The notes: a model not told the origin generated them from the letters alone. A stretch of DNA of 25,714 nucleotides from Lachnospiraceae bacterium (GCA_016291475.1 JAEEXJ010000044.1:1-25714), one strand, 5' to 3'; shown: positions 14,955-22,316, counted from the stretch's first letter. Program-made: numbers and translations.

Positions 14955-15167
14955 ATGGGAAAAATAGTGCTTAGACTTGACCGAGTTATGGCTGACAGAA
15001 AAATGAGTCTTAATGAACTATCCGAAAAAGTCGGAGTATCCAATGTCAACCTGTCCAAGATAAAAACCGGAAAGATCAGTGCGATACGCTTCTCCACTCT
15101 CGAATCCATCTGCGATGTGCTGGATTGCCAGCCCGGTGACATTCTCGAATACGATAAAGAAGCTTAA
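14955..15167 (+). CDS. Small Xre/Cro-type HTH regulator (YozG-like)
   Basis: 70 aa, only a helix-turn-helix domain. The start is ATG 14955, 7 bases after AAGGAGG; an in-frame GTG at 14949 is too close. The HTH runs from about residue 14 to 58: SLNELSEKVGVSNVNLSKIK contains the turn and recognition helix, and FSTLESICDVLDCQPGDILE is the typical Cro/CI ending. It probably binds as a dimer. Its likely target is the inverted repeat at 14304-14332 at its own promoter. Partner of the DUF2975 membrane protein encoded upstream. Ends 3 bp before palindromic element A. Confidence 0.9.
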   Translation: MGKIVLRLDRVMADRKMSLNELSEKVGVSNVNLSKIKTGKISAIRFSTLESICDVLDCQPGDILEYDKEA

Positions 15168-15170
15168 TGG

Positions 15171-15241
15171 ATATGATAAAAGGGATGTACCCCGCTGTCA
15201 GGAAAAACTCCTGACAGCGGGGTACGTCCCTTTTGTCATAT
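15171..15241. repeat. Palindromic element A (71 bp) between two convergent genes
   Basis: Two 32-bp arms (15171-15202 and 15210-15241) around a 7-base loop. 30 of 32 positions are Watson-Crick; the other two (left-arm T where the family has C, in TGATAAAAGGGATG) give G-U pairs in plus-strand RNA. Each arm also holds its own small inverted repeat, TGACA ... TGTCA on the right-arm strand. The outer 14 bases match elements B and C. It fills the gap between the HTH and DUF3021 genes and touches the DUF3021 stop codon, so it may also end transcription from both sides. Confidence 0.92.
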
Positions 15242-15663
15242 CACTTCATGGAACTGATCTTATCATTCATTTCCTTTGCTTCTTTTCTGTAATATCTCAT
15301 GAAGCAAAACCAGATCACAAAAGCCACCGCAAGCTGGATACATGCGATAAGGATTCCCTGGATAACGGAAGATGCTCCGCCGAGCCAGCCTACCGAAAAT
15401 GCTACTATCGTATATATGATACATCCGATTCCCATATGAACGAGTACTTTGACGGGAGTAGGAATCCTATCGCTTTTATATACCAGTGTCGGAACTCCGA
15501 ATCCGAGTCCCACGATCACCGATGCGATGACCATTTTGGTATATCGATAATTTTCCAGAGTATATACTCCGCCTCCCATAACATCAAATACAATACCTAC
15601 GAAACTGAAGATGGCAAGTGCCATTCCGATACTTATTACAATGCTCTTAAGCAGATCTTTCAT
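15241..15663 (-). CDS. DUF3021 membrane protein, partner of LytTR regulator
   Basis: 140 aa from ATG 15663, 8 bases after AGGAGG; the ATG two codons earlier is too close and longer extensions overlap the regulator gene. Four hydrophobic segments: about 5-27, 40-57, 71-92 and 95-117, followed by a charged tail (RYYRKEAKEMNDKISSMK). Together with an upstream LytTR gene this is the DUF3021 arrangement of LytTR regulatory systems such as HdrRM and BrsRM of Streptococcus, where the membrane protein holds its LytTR partner inactive. The 11-bp gap from the regulator supports one transcript. The signal it senses is unknown. The stop codon overlaps the last base of palindromic element A. Confidence 0.85.
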   Translation of the reverse strand: MKDLLKSIVISIGMALAIFSFVGIVFDVMGGGVYTLENYRYTKMVIASVIVGLGFGVPTLVYKSDRIPTPVKVLVHMGIGCIIYTIVAFSVGWLGGASSVIQGILIACIQLAVAFVIWFCFMRYYRKEAKEMNDKISSMK

Positions 15664-15674
15664 ATTCATCCCTC

Positions 15675-16112
15675 CTATAATCCGAGATATTTTTTGAATT
15701 CGCGTAAATATGTTCTTGAAACATAATCCTTGCATCCGTTCTTCATGAAAAGAAGAAGTGTGCCACTGAACCCGGGTTCTATACGGTCCATATAAGACAG
15801 ATTGATGAGTGTTGTCTTGGATATCTGCATAAAACATTTTCCTAGCTGCGCAGCCAGCTCATAAAGCCTTTTTCGGGAGCGATACGTATCATCTTTACAG
15901 TAAACAACCGTATCTCCGTTCTCCACTCTGACCATATAGATATCCGAAGGCTGTAAAACTATGATGTCTTCTTCATTTCTTAATGCGGTTATGGGAGTTT
16001 CACTCTGACCGAACACATCGATCATCCGCTGTATTTCGTCCGTAACCGCATCGGTACAAATCACGGCGAAGGGCTCTTTGTATTCGGGTGAGATATCAAC
16101 TCTTACTTTCAT
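15675..16112 (-). CDS. LytTR-family DNA-binding regulator
   Basis: 145 aa. Residues 1-45 (MKVRVDISPEYKEPFAVICT onwards) form a short N-terminal region with no receiver domain. Residues about 46-145 are a LytTR domain: IIVLQPSDIYMVRVENGDTV, then CKDDTYRSRKRLYELAAQLG, FMQISKTTLINLSYMDRI and RTYLREFKKYLGL. LytTR proteins bind with beta strands and loops, usually at paired short repeats. AAAGGAGG precedes the ATG. With the DUF3021 gene behind it, this is a two-gene LytTR regulatory system in which membrane inhibition replaces phosphorylation. It probably controls its own promoter, where a 10-bp palindrome overlaps the -35, and perhaps other genes. Confidence 0.9.
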   Translation of the reverse strand: MKVRVDISPEYKEPFAVICTDAVTDEIQRMIDVFGQSETPITALRNEEDIIVLQPSDIYMVRVENGDTVVYCKDDTYRSRKRLYELAAQLGKCFMQISKTTLINLSYMDRIEPGFSGTLLLFMKNGCKDYVSRTYLREFKKYLGL

Positions 16113-16143
16113 TTAAGCTGCCTCCTTTCTTGATCCTGAGGCT

Positions 16144-16178
16144 ATAATACATATTATTTTGACTGCTGTATCGCGATA
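16144..16178 (-). promoter_or_regulatory. LytTR gene promoter with TATCGCGATA palindrome
   Basis: Minus strand: -35 GATACA (16172-16167), 17-bp spacer, -10 TATTAT (16149-16144). A perfect 10-bp palindrome TATCGCGATA (16169-16178) overlaps the -35. It is a candidate binding site, although LytTR sites are more often direct repeats. Confidence 0.4.
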
Positions 16179-16284
16179 TGCACCAAGTGGCGAAAATAAG
16201 CAGGTAAAATGCATATATCAATCTTCACATAGCAATATCAAGTATAAAACAATAATAAAAATTACGAAAATAATAATTATTTAC

Positions 16285-16313
16285 GTGAACAAGCCACAAA
16301 ACAGTGATACAAT
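16285..16313 (+). promoter_or_regulatory. Promoter of the membrane-protein gene at 16341
   Basis: -35 GTGAAC (16285-16290, weak), 17-bp spacer ending in TGA, -10 TACAAT (16308-16313). The TGn extension compensates for the weak -35. The leader is about 20 bases. Confidence 0.45.
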
Positions 16314-16340
16314 GCTCTAAGTTTGATAAGGAGATTAAAA

Positions 16341-17135
16341 ATGGCTACATTACGTGAAGATACACTAGAGCAGCTTAAAGAAATGAAGGACAGACCCTTC
16401 AAAGAAAAAATAGAATATTTCTGGGAATACTATAAATTCCTTGCACTCGGTGCGATAGCTACCGTTGCGATCCTGGCAGGGATAATTCACGCCATAGTTT
16501 CGTACAGATCCTATGCCATTGCAATACTATTGGTAAACTCCGACACACTTGTATCGGATGAAATCTCGCCCGAATGGGAAAGCGACCTTGCAGAGATTCT
16601 TCAGATCAATACAAAAAAGGAACAGGTCTATATTGATACTTCCATACAGTGCGGTAACAACACTCAGCAACAGATCGAATATGCGGCACTCCAAAAGCTG
16701 GTTGCATTCTTTACATCGCAGACCGCGGACGTTTTTATAGCAAACACTCCGCTCTTCGAAGAATATTCCCAGAACGGCAATCTCAGTGATCTCAGGGAAT
16801 ACTATTCCGAAGAGGAACTTGAAGCCATGTCGGATATCATATACTACACAGACGCAGCAACCTTTGCGGATTATCAGGATATGGCCAATCTCAATGCACA
16901 GGAAGATCAGGAAAAGTACATTGTAGATCACAGAGATCCCGATTCAATGGAGGATCCCATTCCCACCGGATTCTATATAACCGATTCATCACGCCTCGGA
17001 CAGGCAGGAGTATATGCTTACCTAAGCGGATTTGAAGACTACCAGGGTCATCCTCAGGAAGGTGTTATCGGAATTCCCATTGTAGTAACCGACATCGAAA
17101 AAGCAAAAGCGGCAGTTGAGTATTTCCTTAACTGA
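16341..17135 (+). CDS. Unrecognised single-pass membrane protein
   Basis: 264 aa from ATG 16341, 7 bases after AAGGAG; an in-frame ATA start further up has no support. Residues 1-35 are cytoplasmic and charged (LREDTLEQLKEMKDRPFKEK). One membrane segment spans about 38-62 (LALGAIATVAILAGIIHAIV). Residues 63-264 should lie outside the membrane: an acidic, Gln/Asn/Tyr-rich domain with DVFIANTPLFEEYSQNGNLS, then LREYYSEEELEAM and a C-terminal IGIPIVVTDIEKAKAAVEYF. The DVFIAN ... LFEEY ... NLSDLREYY pattern recalls the hinge region of solute-binding-like folds, but this is only an impression. Its own promoter precedes it and palindromic element B follows directly after the stop. No function assigned. 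Confidence 0.85.
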   Translation: MATLREDTLEQLKEMKDRPFKEKIEYFWEYYKFLALGAIATVAILAGIIHAIVSYRSYAIAILLVNSDTLVSDEISPEWESDLAEILQINTKKEQVYIDTSIQCGNNTQQQIEYAALQKLVAFFTSQTADVFIANTPLFEEYSQNGNLSDLREYYSEEELEAMSDIIYYTDAATFADYQDMANLNAQEDQEKYIVDHRDPDSMEDPIPTGFYITDSSRLGQAGVYAYLSGFEDYQGHPQEGVIGIPIVVTDIEKAKAAVEYFLN

Positions 17136-17136
17136 A

Positions 17137-17201
17137 TATGACAACAGGGACGCTTCATTTTTGTCACCCGGTGACAAAAATGAAGCGTCCCTGCTGTCAT
17201 A
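17137..17201. repeat. Palindromic element B (65 bp) between two convergent genes
   Basis: Arms 17137-17168 and 17170-17201, 31 of 32 positions pairing, with a single-base centre. The outer part matches elements A and C (TGACAACAGGGACG). Each arm carries a small TGACA(A) ... (T)TTGTCA inverted repeat. It starts 2 bases after the stop of the membrane-protein gene and ends 13 bases before the convergent rubrerythrin stop, filling most of the gap. No separate terminator is visible, so it may end both transcripts. Confidence 0.93.
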
Positions 17202-17214
17202 CAGATATATTATC

Positions 17215-17877
17215 TTAGAAATTATCTTCGTGAACTTCGAAGAAGCTCTGAGGATGCTTACATACAGGGCAAACCTCGGGTGCTTCGGTTCCGACTACGA
17301 TATGTCCGCAGTTACGGCACTCCCAAACGGTAACGCCGGACTTCTTGAACACTTCCATAGCCTTAACATTCTGAAGGAGCTTACGATAACGCTCCTCGTG
17401 CATCTTCTCGATCGCAGCAACACCTCTGAACTGCTCAGCGAGCTCATGGAAGCCCTCTTCGTCTGCTTCCTTGGCCATACGGTCATACATATCGGTCCAC
17501 TCGAAATTCTCGCCTGTAGCAGCTGCAAGAAGATTCTCTTCTGTTGTTCCGAGTTCTCCGAGTGCTTTGAACCAGAGCTTGGCGTGCTCCTTCTCATTCT
17601 CTGCGGTCTTAAGGAACAGAGCTGCGATCTGTTCATATCCGTTCTTTTTGGCAACAGATGCGAAATAAGTATACTTATTTCTTGCCTGTGATTCTCCCGC
17701 GAAAGCCTCGCGAAGGTTCTTCTCGGTCTTGGTTCCTGCGTAAGGATTCTTGGATTCCTTCTCAACCTTTACAAAATCCGAAGCGGGATGATTGCATCTG
17801 GGGCAGGTGAAATCATCGGGAAGATTCTCTCCCTCATACTCATATCCGCAAACTTTGCATTTCCAAACTGTAGCCAT
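17215..17877 (-). CDS. Rubrerythrin with rubredoxin domains at both ends
   Basis: 220 aa. N-terminal rubredoxin-type iron site: Cys7, Cys10, Cys25 and Cys28 ([10 protein letters not shown] ... CPRCNHP). Central four-helix diiron domain, about 48-170, with Glu62 ([10 protein letters not shown]), E95-x-x-H98 ([10 protein letters not shown]), Glu141 region and E157-x-x-H160 (IEKMHEERY). C-terminal rubredoxin-like site: Cys187, Cys190, Cys203 and Cys206 ([10 protein letters not shown] ... CPVCKHP). Ordinary rubrerythrin has only the C-terminal site and reverse rubrerythrin only the N-terminal one; this has both, as in the three-domain layout of desulforubrerythrin. It reduces hydrogen peroxide in the cytoplasm of anaerobes with electrons from NAD(P)H-linked partners. 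AAGGAGG precedes the ATG; single-gene unit with a strong promoter. No PerR box is visible. Confidence 0.95.
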   Translation of the reverse strand: MATVWKCKVCGYEYEGENLPDDFTCPRCNHPASDFVKVEKESKNPYAGTKTEKNLREAFAGESQARNKYTYFASVAKKNGYEQIAALFLKTAENEKEHAKLWFKALGELGTTEENLLAAATGENFEWTDMYDRMAKEADEEGFHELAEQFRGVAAIEKMHEERYRKLLQNVKAMEVFKKSGVTVWECRNCGHIVVGTEAPEVCPVCKHPQSFFEVHEDNF

Positions 17878-17935
17878 AATACCCTCCTTAAGTTATTATC
17901 CTGTACATTTCAACCCTTTGGTACACTGTCTTTTC

Positions 17936-17997
17936 AAGCGTCCACCGATTGTGAAAGCTGTTTATATGATTATATCCGAAAGCCGGACGCTTTCCAA
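17936..17997 (-). promoter_or_regulatory. Rubrerythrin promoter with inverted repeat
   Basis: Minus strand: -35 TTGGAA (17997-17992), 17-bp spacer, -10 TATAAT (17974-17969). It lies about 90 bases before the ATG. An 8-bp inverted pair, AAGCGTCC (17936-17943) and GGACGCTT (17985-17992), places one arm in the spacer next to the -35 and the other in the leader, 41 bp apart. Confidence 0.7.
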
Positions 17998-18038
17998 CAA
18001 AATAAGTCTTCCCAAGTCTTAAATTTCAATTAAGGAAA

Positions 18039-20264
18039 TCAGATGTTACTTTCACTACAAAGTATTTTATCCAAAGTGTCAGTAAGCGACTTATAAGCAT
18101 CCGAAAACTTTTTGTGGTTAGTTTCTACAAACGACTCATCACCCTCACGGGATGCTTTTTCGAGTTCCAATGCCTGTTGTGAAAGTTCCATGGCTCCTAT
18201 GGTCTTCGATGTGCTCTTCAAAGAATGGATAAGTGTCTCATAGTTTTTCATATCGTGATCCGATAAATATGTGTTCAGATCCGAAATACGCCCACTGTAT
18301 GAAGATACATAATCTTCAAGCATGTCTATATAGAATTCTTTATCGCCTCCGCAATATCCGAGCGCTGCCTTCACATCAATTCCTTCCAGCGCAAGCTTAG
18401 CCAGGATCACATCTTTGTTTGCCTTTGTCGCTTGCCCGGTCTCCTCCCCTGCAGTCTGCAGGTGGGTCAGATTCACCGGGAGATATTCAGAGAGCATTGC
18501 TTCCAGCTGCTCGATCTCAATAGGCTTGGAAAGATAATCGTCGAACCCGGCCTCGAGATAGAATTCCTTAGCACCCACAACGGCATTTGCCGTCAGTGCT
18601 ATGATCACGGTACCCTCTGAGATAAGTTTCTTCTCTTTGAGGATATTCAGGGTTTCTATACCATCCATTTTCGGCATCATATGATCCAGAAAAACGATGT
18701 GGTAAAACTTAACGCTGAGCTTTTCGATACACTCCTTGCCCGAAAATGCAAAGTCCGGAACTATACCGTTTTGCTTCAGCAGGTTCTTTACAACCTTACA
18801 GTTCATTTCATTGTCATCAACAACAAGGACCCTGGCGGAAGGAGCATAGATATAATCACGGCTGACCTCCTGTTTTACAGTCTTTTCGAACCTCTCGGTA
18901 TATTTTCCTATGGGAGCATCATCAACGATCTCCTGCTTGATCCTGAACGAAAACGAAGAGCCTTTGCCGTACTCGCTCTTTACTTCCAGTTTGCTTCCCA
19001 TCATCTCCAGAAGCTTTGTAACAATGGCGATTCCAAGTCCGGTGCCTTCTATGCCGCGGTTTCTTTTCTCATCGAGGCGCCCGAAGGATTCAAACATCTT
19101 GGACATATCTTCCTGCTTAATCCCGATACCCGTGTCTGACACATCCACATCGATGAAGATCTCTTTACCGCTTCTCGAGGCTTCACGTACCGTAAAAGAA
19201 ACCGAACCCTCTTCCGTATACTTAATTGCATTGGTAAGCAGATTCATTGCAATCTGCGAGATTCTGAGATCATCACCATACAGCTCTGTGGGAAGTCCGG
19301 GATCGATATCCACCTTAAGCTCAAGATTCTTTCCCTTCGCCATTGCGGCTGCGGAGTTGATCAGATTATTCAGTACCGAAGGAAAATCGTATTCATCAGG
19401 TACGATCTCCATTTTACCGTCTTCTATTTTGGAAAAATCAAGGATGGTATTTATGATGGAAAGAAGATTTTTACCGGCTATCTGAATATCATCGGCATAT
19501 CCTCTGACTCCGGGATCGGTAGCCTCCCTCAGGATCATCTCATTCATGCCGAGTACGGCATTTATGGGAGTTCTGATCTCATGGGACATTTGTGCCAGGA
19601 ACCTGCTCTTTGCTTTGTCGGCAGCAATGGCCGCATTCATGGCTTCCTGAAGTTTCTGCTCATACTCCATCTGTGTGACGGTTGAAATCTGATGCGAGCT
19701 CATGGTTATGAAAACTATAAATGCATCGATCGCATACAGCAAAGGATATCTGTTCATGAAAGTCACATTATAGTACTGTGCCACCAAACCTCTGACGGGA
19801 GTGTAGAAAAGAACAATAAACAGAAGTGCATAATAAATGGCCAATATGATCCCGTATTTGGCACCTATCATAAAACAAACTGCCCATGGAACCAGAAGTG
19901 TCCACAGAATGGCAAATCCGTCATTGGCACCGGCTACGGAATAGAATGTAAATATACCAAGGCCTATGACCATAACGCCATAGACAACACCTTTTCGCCT
20001 GTTCCTGAACCTTATATCAAAGATCATGTACAGACCGATAAGGGAAATGACCGCGGTGGTAAGGGTAACGATCCCCCTTCCGGATAATAGATTGACGATC
20101 GTCATCACGATCCCACCGATAAAAACGGCTATACTCAGCATCGTCGATGCCCTTATATTGCGGTCACCGCGTGCTCCAACGAATATATCCGTGTTCATGT
20201 ATCGTTTATAGTCTTTGGAAAATAGAGGTATGACTTTGTTGTTTTCTTTTACCGGTTCTGACAT
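18039..20264 (-). CDS. Hybrid histidine kinase with receiver and HPt domains
   Basis: 741 aa from ATG 20264; a TTG four codons earlier is the alternative. An N-terminal membrane region of about six segments (residues 40-190) has almost no extracytoplasmic domain. HisKA: SHEIRTPINAVLGMNEMI with His228. ATPase: N box MNLLTNAIKY (about 340-350), G boxes DTGIGIKQED and GTGLGIAIV. Receiver (about 477-597): acidic pair in VVDDNE, phospho-Asp527 in VFLDHMMPKMDG, Lys580 in LSKP. C-terminal HPt: LIHSLKSTSKTIGA with His680. All phosphorelay residues are present, so it can run His-Asp-His internally and pass phosphate to a separate regulator that is not in the window. Overlaps the upstream AlaX gene by 16 bp, so it should be coupled. 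No clear terminator follows. Confidence 0.93.
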   Translation of the reverse strand: MSEPVKENNKVIPLFSKDYKRYMNTDIFVGARGDRNIRASTMLSIAVFIGGIVMTIVNLLSGRGIVTLTTAVISLIGLYMIFDIRFRNRRKGVVYGVMVIGLGIFTFYSVAGANDGFAILWTLLVPWAVCFMIGAKYGIILAIYYALLFIVLFYTPVRGLVAQYYNVTFMNRYPLLYAIDAFIVFITMSSHQISTVTQMEYEQKLQEAMNAAIAADKAKSRFLAQMSHEIRTPINAVLGMNEMILREATDPGVRGYADDIQIAGKNLLSIINTILDFSKIEDGKMEIVPDEYDFPSVLNNLINSAAAMAKGKNLELKVDIDPGLPTELYGDDLRISQIAMNLLTNAIKYTEEGSVSFTVREASRSGKEIFIDVDVSDTGIGIKQEDMSKMFESFGRLDEKRNRGIEGTGLGIAIVTKLLEMMGSKLEVKSEYGKGSSFSFRIKQEIVDDAPIGKYTERFEKTVKQEVSRDYIYAPSARVLVVDDNEMNCKVVKNLLKQNGIVPDFAFSGKECIEKLSVKFYHIVFLDHMMPKMDGIETLNILKEKKLISEGTVIIALTANAVVGAKEFYLEAGFDDYLSKPIEIEQLEAMLSEYLPVNLTHLQTAGEETGQATKANKDVILAKLALEGIDVKAALGYCGGDKEFYIDMLEDYVSSYSGRISDLNTYLSDHDMKNYETLIHSLKSTSKTIGAMELSQQALELEKASREGDESFVETNHKKFSDAYKSLTDTLDKILCSESNI

Positions 20265-21451
20265 TCGTTTTTCCAAAAATCCATGATCCGGTCCGCAGAC
20301 GCATCAGTCCTTCCCTGGATCATATCAGAGCTCCCTCCGCCTTTTGCGGACAGCTTTTCTTTCATCAGTTCAGCGAGTTTTCGTGCATCGAGATTCCGTC
20401 CGCCCGCATAATATACATATCCTTTTTCATCGCTTCCGCTAAAGACACCGGTGTAACCGTCGCATACCCGGATCAATTCGTTATAAATATTCTTCATATC
20501 AACGGGATTAAGTTCCAGATCGGTTATCACAGGTCCTTGGTGCTCTCCGCTTCTTACACGTTCCAGGATACTCTTTTGAAAAGAAGCCGAAAGCTTTTCC
20601 CTGAGCGTCCTGTTTTCATCACGAAGTTTTTCTATAAGTCCCGGAATATTTTCCTGATTAGTGGAAAAAGAATCCGCAAGCCCTTTAAGCAGTCCCAGGC
20701 TGTGGTCGATATATTCAAATGCTCTTCTTCCGCATAAAAAACTGAGCTGTGTCCCGCCTTTTGCGGGTGAGGAAGATAAGATCTTGATGATACCTACCAT
20801 TCCGGTAAATTCAACGTGCGGTGCACAGCATGCGCAGACATCAAGAGGATCGGCCTCATCTCCTATGATGATGAGCCTAACCTGCCCCGCAATATCTATC
20901 TTACTCCTGTAAGATATTTCCTCTGTCTCCTCGCGTGTCGGATATGAATCGGTGATTGACAGATTATCACGAATAGCTTCGTTTGCTTTCTTTTCCAAAA
21001 GGGCGATCTGTTCCGCCGTAAGCTTTCCGTCACAGACAAGTGTTACGGGTTCGTCATCGCTTAGATGAAATCCGATATTGTTATATCCGAAGAGGTTATG
21101 AATGAGACCGGATAAAATATGCTCTCCGCTATGATTCTCCATTCTGTCCAGACGACTTTGCCAGTCAAGTTTTAAATGAACCGGACTGCCCGTTTCGATG
21201 AGAGAATCAACTTCATATCTGATATCGGTTTCACCTTCGGATGCATTTCCGATAAGTTCACCGTTTAGCACACGGACTGTTTTTCCGCCGCACTCTATCG
21301 TTCCCGTATCGGCATACTGTCCGCCTTCCTCCGGGAAGAAAATAGTCTCTTTGAGCATTATGAAATTTTTACCGTTCTCCGAAAAACTGTCCGTAACGGT
21401 TGTGTTCAGTTCTTTCAGAAAACTTCTTTCTTCATAAATTTTCTCAGTCAT
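20249..21451 (-). CDS. AlaX-type alanyl-tRNA editing protein (long form)
   Basis: 400 aa. It resembles the C-terminal half of alanyl-tRNA synthetase without the aminoacylation domain. Residues 34-50 carry KETIFFPEEGGQYADTG, the second-domain fold. The zinc editing site is H107-x3-H111 (NHSGEHILSG) with C208-x3-H212 (CCAPH). A coiled segment follows at about 265-300 and a DHHA1-like end at about 370-390 (AKGGGSSDMIQGRTD). Proteins of this family remove serine or glycine wrongly attached to tRNA-Ala, in trans, in the cytoplasm. The start is only 1 bp after the prepilin stop, and the 3' end overlaps the histidine kinase start by 16 bp. The gene neighbours have no obvious link to tRNA editing. 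Confidence 0.9.
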   Translation of the reverse strand: MTEKIYEERSFLKELNTTVTDSFSENGKNFIMLKETIFFPEEGGQYADTGTIECGGKTVRVLNGELIGNASEGETDIRYEVDSLIETGSPVHLKLDWQSRLDRMENHSGEHILSGLIHNLFGYNNIGFHLSDDEPVTLVCDGKLTAEQIALLEKKANEAIRDNLSITDSYPTREETEEISYRSKIDIAGQVRLIIIGDEADPLDVCACCAPHVEFTGMVGIIKILSSSPAKGGTQLSFLCGRRAFEYIDHSLGLLKGLADSFSTNQENIPGLIEKLRDENRTLREKLSASFQKSILERVRSGEHQGPVITDLELNPVDMKNIYNELIRVCDGYTGVFSGSDEKGYVYYAGGRNLDARKLAELMKEKLSAKGGGSSDMIQGRTDASADRIMDFWKNECQNR

Positions 21452-21452
21452 A

Positions 21453-22133
21453 TTATTTCATCGCTTTAAGCCAGTCCCAGAACCCTTTGATTCTTATTGT
21501 GTTTCCGACGCCCTGATAGGCGGGATTATGATTAGAGATCAAATAATACTGAATCTTTACGCCTTTATATTTTCCGGTGATTATCATATTGTTTGCATCA
21601 AAAGCATAACTGGTATTGTTAAATCTGGGATTGGTCGTGGTCCATTCACCGTTATAATAATACCATGCTTTCGAGCTTGCGGTCTCCATATATACGGCGT
21701 AGTAAACAGTGTACTTATCCTGTTCGGTAACCGTGTAACCGTATCTGGTAGCACCAACCGTATCATATGCACTTCCTACTCCTACCATGAAAAGGTATGG
21801 ACTTCCGTCGGGCAATCCCGCAAGAGTTAACACATCCTTTGCAAACTGGGTATTGGTAATATCCTGATCTTTGTTTGCATTGTTTGATTCATCCATTGCC
21901 CCGGAAACAACAGGTGTGCCGGAAGGAAGATTTTCATTAAGTCCGTATTGCTGAGAAAACATTGCCTGAGCAGCCTCAAGACACGCCCTGGCATTGGGCA
22001 GATACTTCTTAGCCCTGGCTTCATCGATGTAACCGATAAGTGCCGGTGCGACAAGAGCCGCAAGAATTGCAAGAATAATCAGAACTAGGATCAATTCAAC
22101 AAGAGTAAAACCTTTATTGGATGATTTTTTCAT
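21453..22133 (-). CDS. Type IV prepilin-like / pseudopilin protein
   Basis: 226 aa. Short basic leader MKKSSNKG, then FTLVELILVLIILAILAALV: the prepilin peptidase site is after Gly8, with Phe at +1 and Glu at +5 of the mature protein. The hydrophobic helix is followed by APALIGYIDEARAKKYLPNA, typical of major pilins and type II pseudopilins. The rest is a Tyr/Asn-rich globular domain without cysteine (YYYNGEWTTTNPRF near residue 165). After cleavage it would be built into a surface fibre or remain membrane-anchored. No prepilin peptidase, assembly ATPase or platform gene lies in the window, so it depends on machinery elsewhere. First gene of a unit with AlaX and the histidine kinase. It has an extended -10 promoter about 55 bases upstream of the start. 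Confidence 0.92.
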   Translation of the reverse strand: MKKSSNKGFTLVELILVLIILAILAALVAPALIGYIDEARAKKYLPNARACLEAAQAMFSQQYGLNENLPSGTPVVSGAMDESNNANKDQDITNTQFAKDVLTLAGLPDGSPYLFMVGVGSAYDTVGATRYGYTVTEQDKYTVYYAVYMETASSKAWYYYNGEWTTTNPRFNNTSYAFDANNMIITGKYKGVKIQYYLISNHNPAYQGVGNTIRIKGFWDWLKAMK

Positions 22134-22189
22134 TTCTTCGTTATTATCTCCCCTGATAAGTATTATAAGAAATGTTTAAACTCCATACA

Positions 22190-22198
22190 ATTATAACA
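22190..22198 (-). promoter_or_regulatory. Prepilin-unit promoter (extended -10)
   Basis: Minus-strand TG-T-TATAAT (22198-22190). The position 17 bp further up reads TGTCAT, a poor -35. The leader would be about 50 bases, too short for a c-di-GMP-II riboswitch of the sort that controls pilin genes in Clostridioides. Confidence 0.55.
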
Positions 22199-22278
22199 TA
22201 TCCTATAAAGTAATGACAGTACGGCTTATATATCATTCATCGGATAAAACATCGTCGCCTTAAGTCCGGTGCGAATGC

Positions 22279-22308
22279 AAAAAAATAGAGAGCCCGAAGG
22301 CTCTCTAT
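22279..22308 (-). terminator. Terminator of the chemoreceptor / binding-protein unit
   Basis: On the minus strand ATAGAGAGCC-TTCG-GGCTCTCTAT (22308-22285) is a perfect 10-bp stem with a UUCG loop, followed by seven T. It begins 8 bases after the binding-protein stop. Confidence 0.95.
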
Positions 22309-22316
22309 CATATTCA

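Noticed and set aside
15675..15837. N-terminal extension of the DUF3021 gene into the LytTR gene
   Set aside because: The extension overlaps the LytTR coding sequence in another frame, and a well-spaced AGGAGG precedes the ATG at 15663.
16261..16284. AT-rich palindrome around AATAATAATTATT as a PerR or Fur box
   Set aside because: Low-complexity AT sequence gives such matches easily, and the neighbour gene has no metal or peroxide link.
18000..18038. Terminator after the hybrid kinase
   Set aside because: Only a direct repeat of AAGACTT on the minus strand and AT-rich sequence; no stem with a T run.
22134..22316. c-di-GMP-II riboswitch upstream of the prepilin gene
   Set aside because: Such switches control pilin genes in Clostridioides, but the leader after the extended -10 is only about 50 bases and shows no matching folds.
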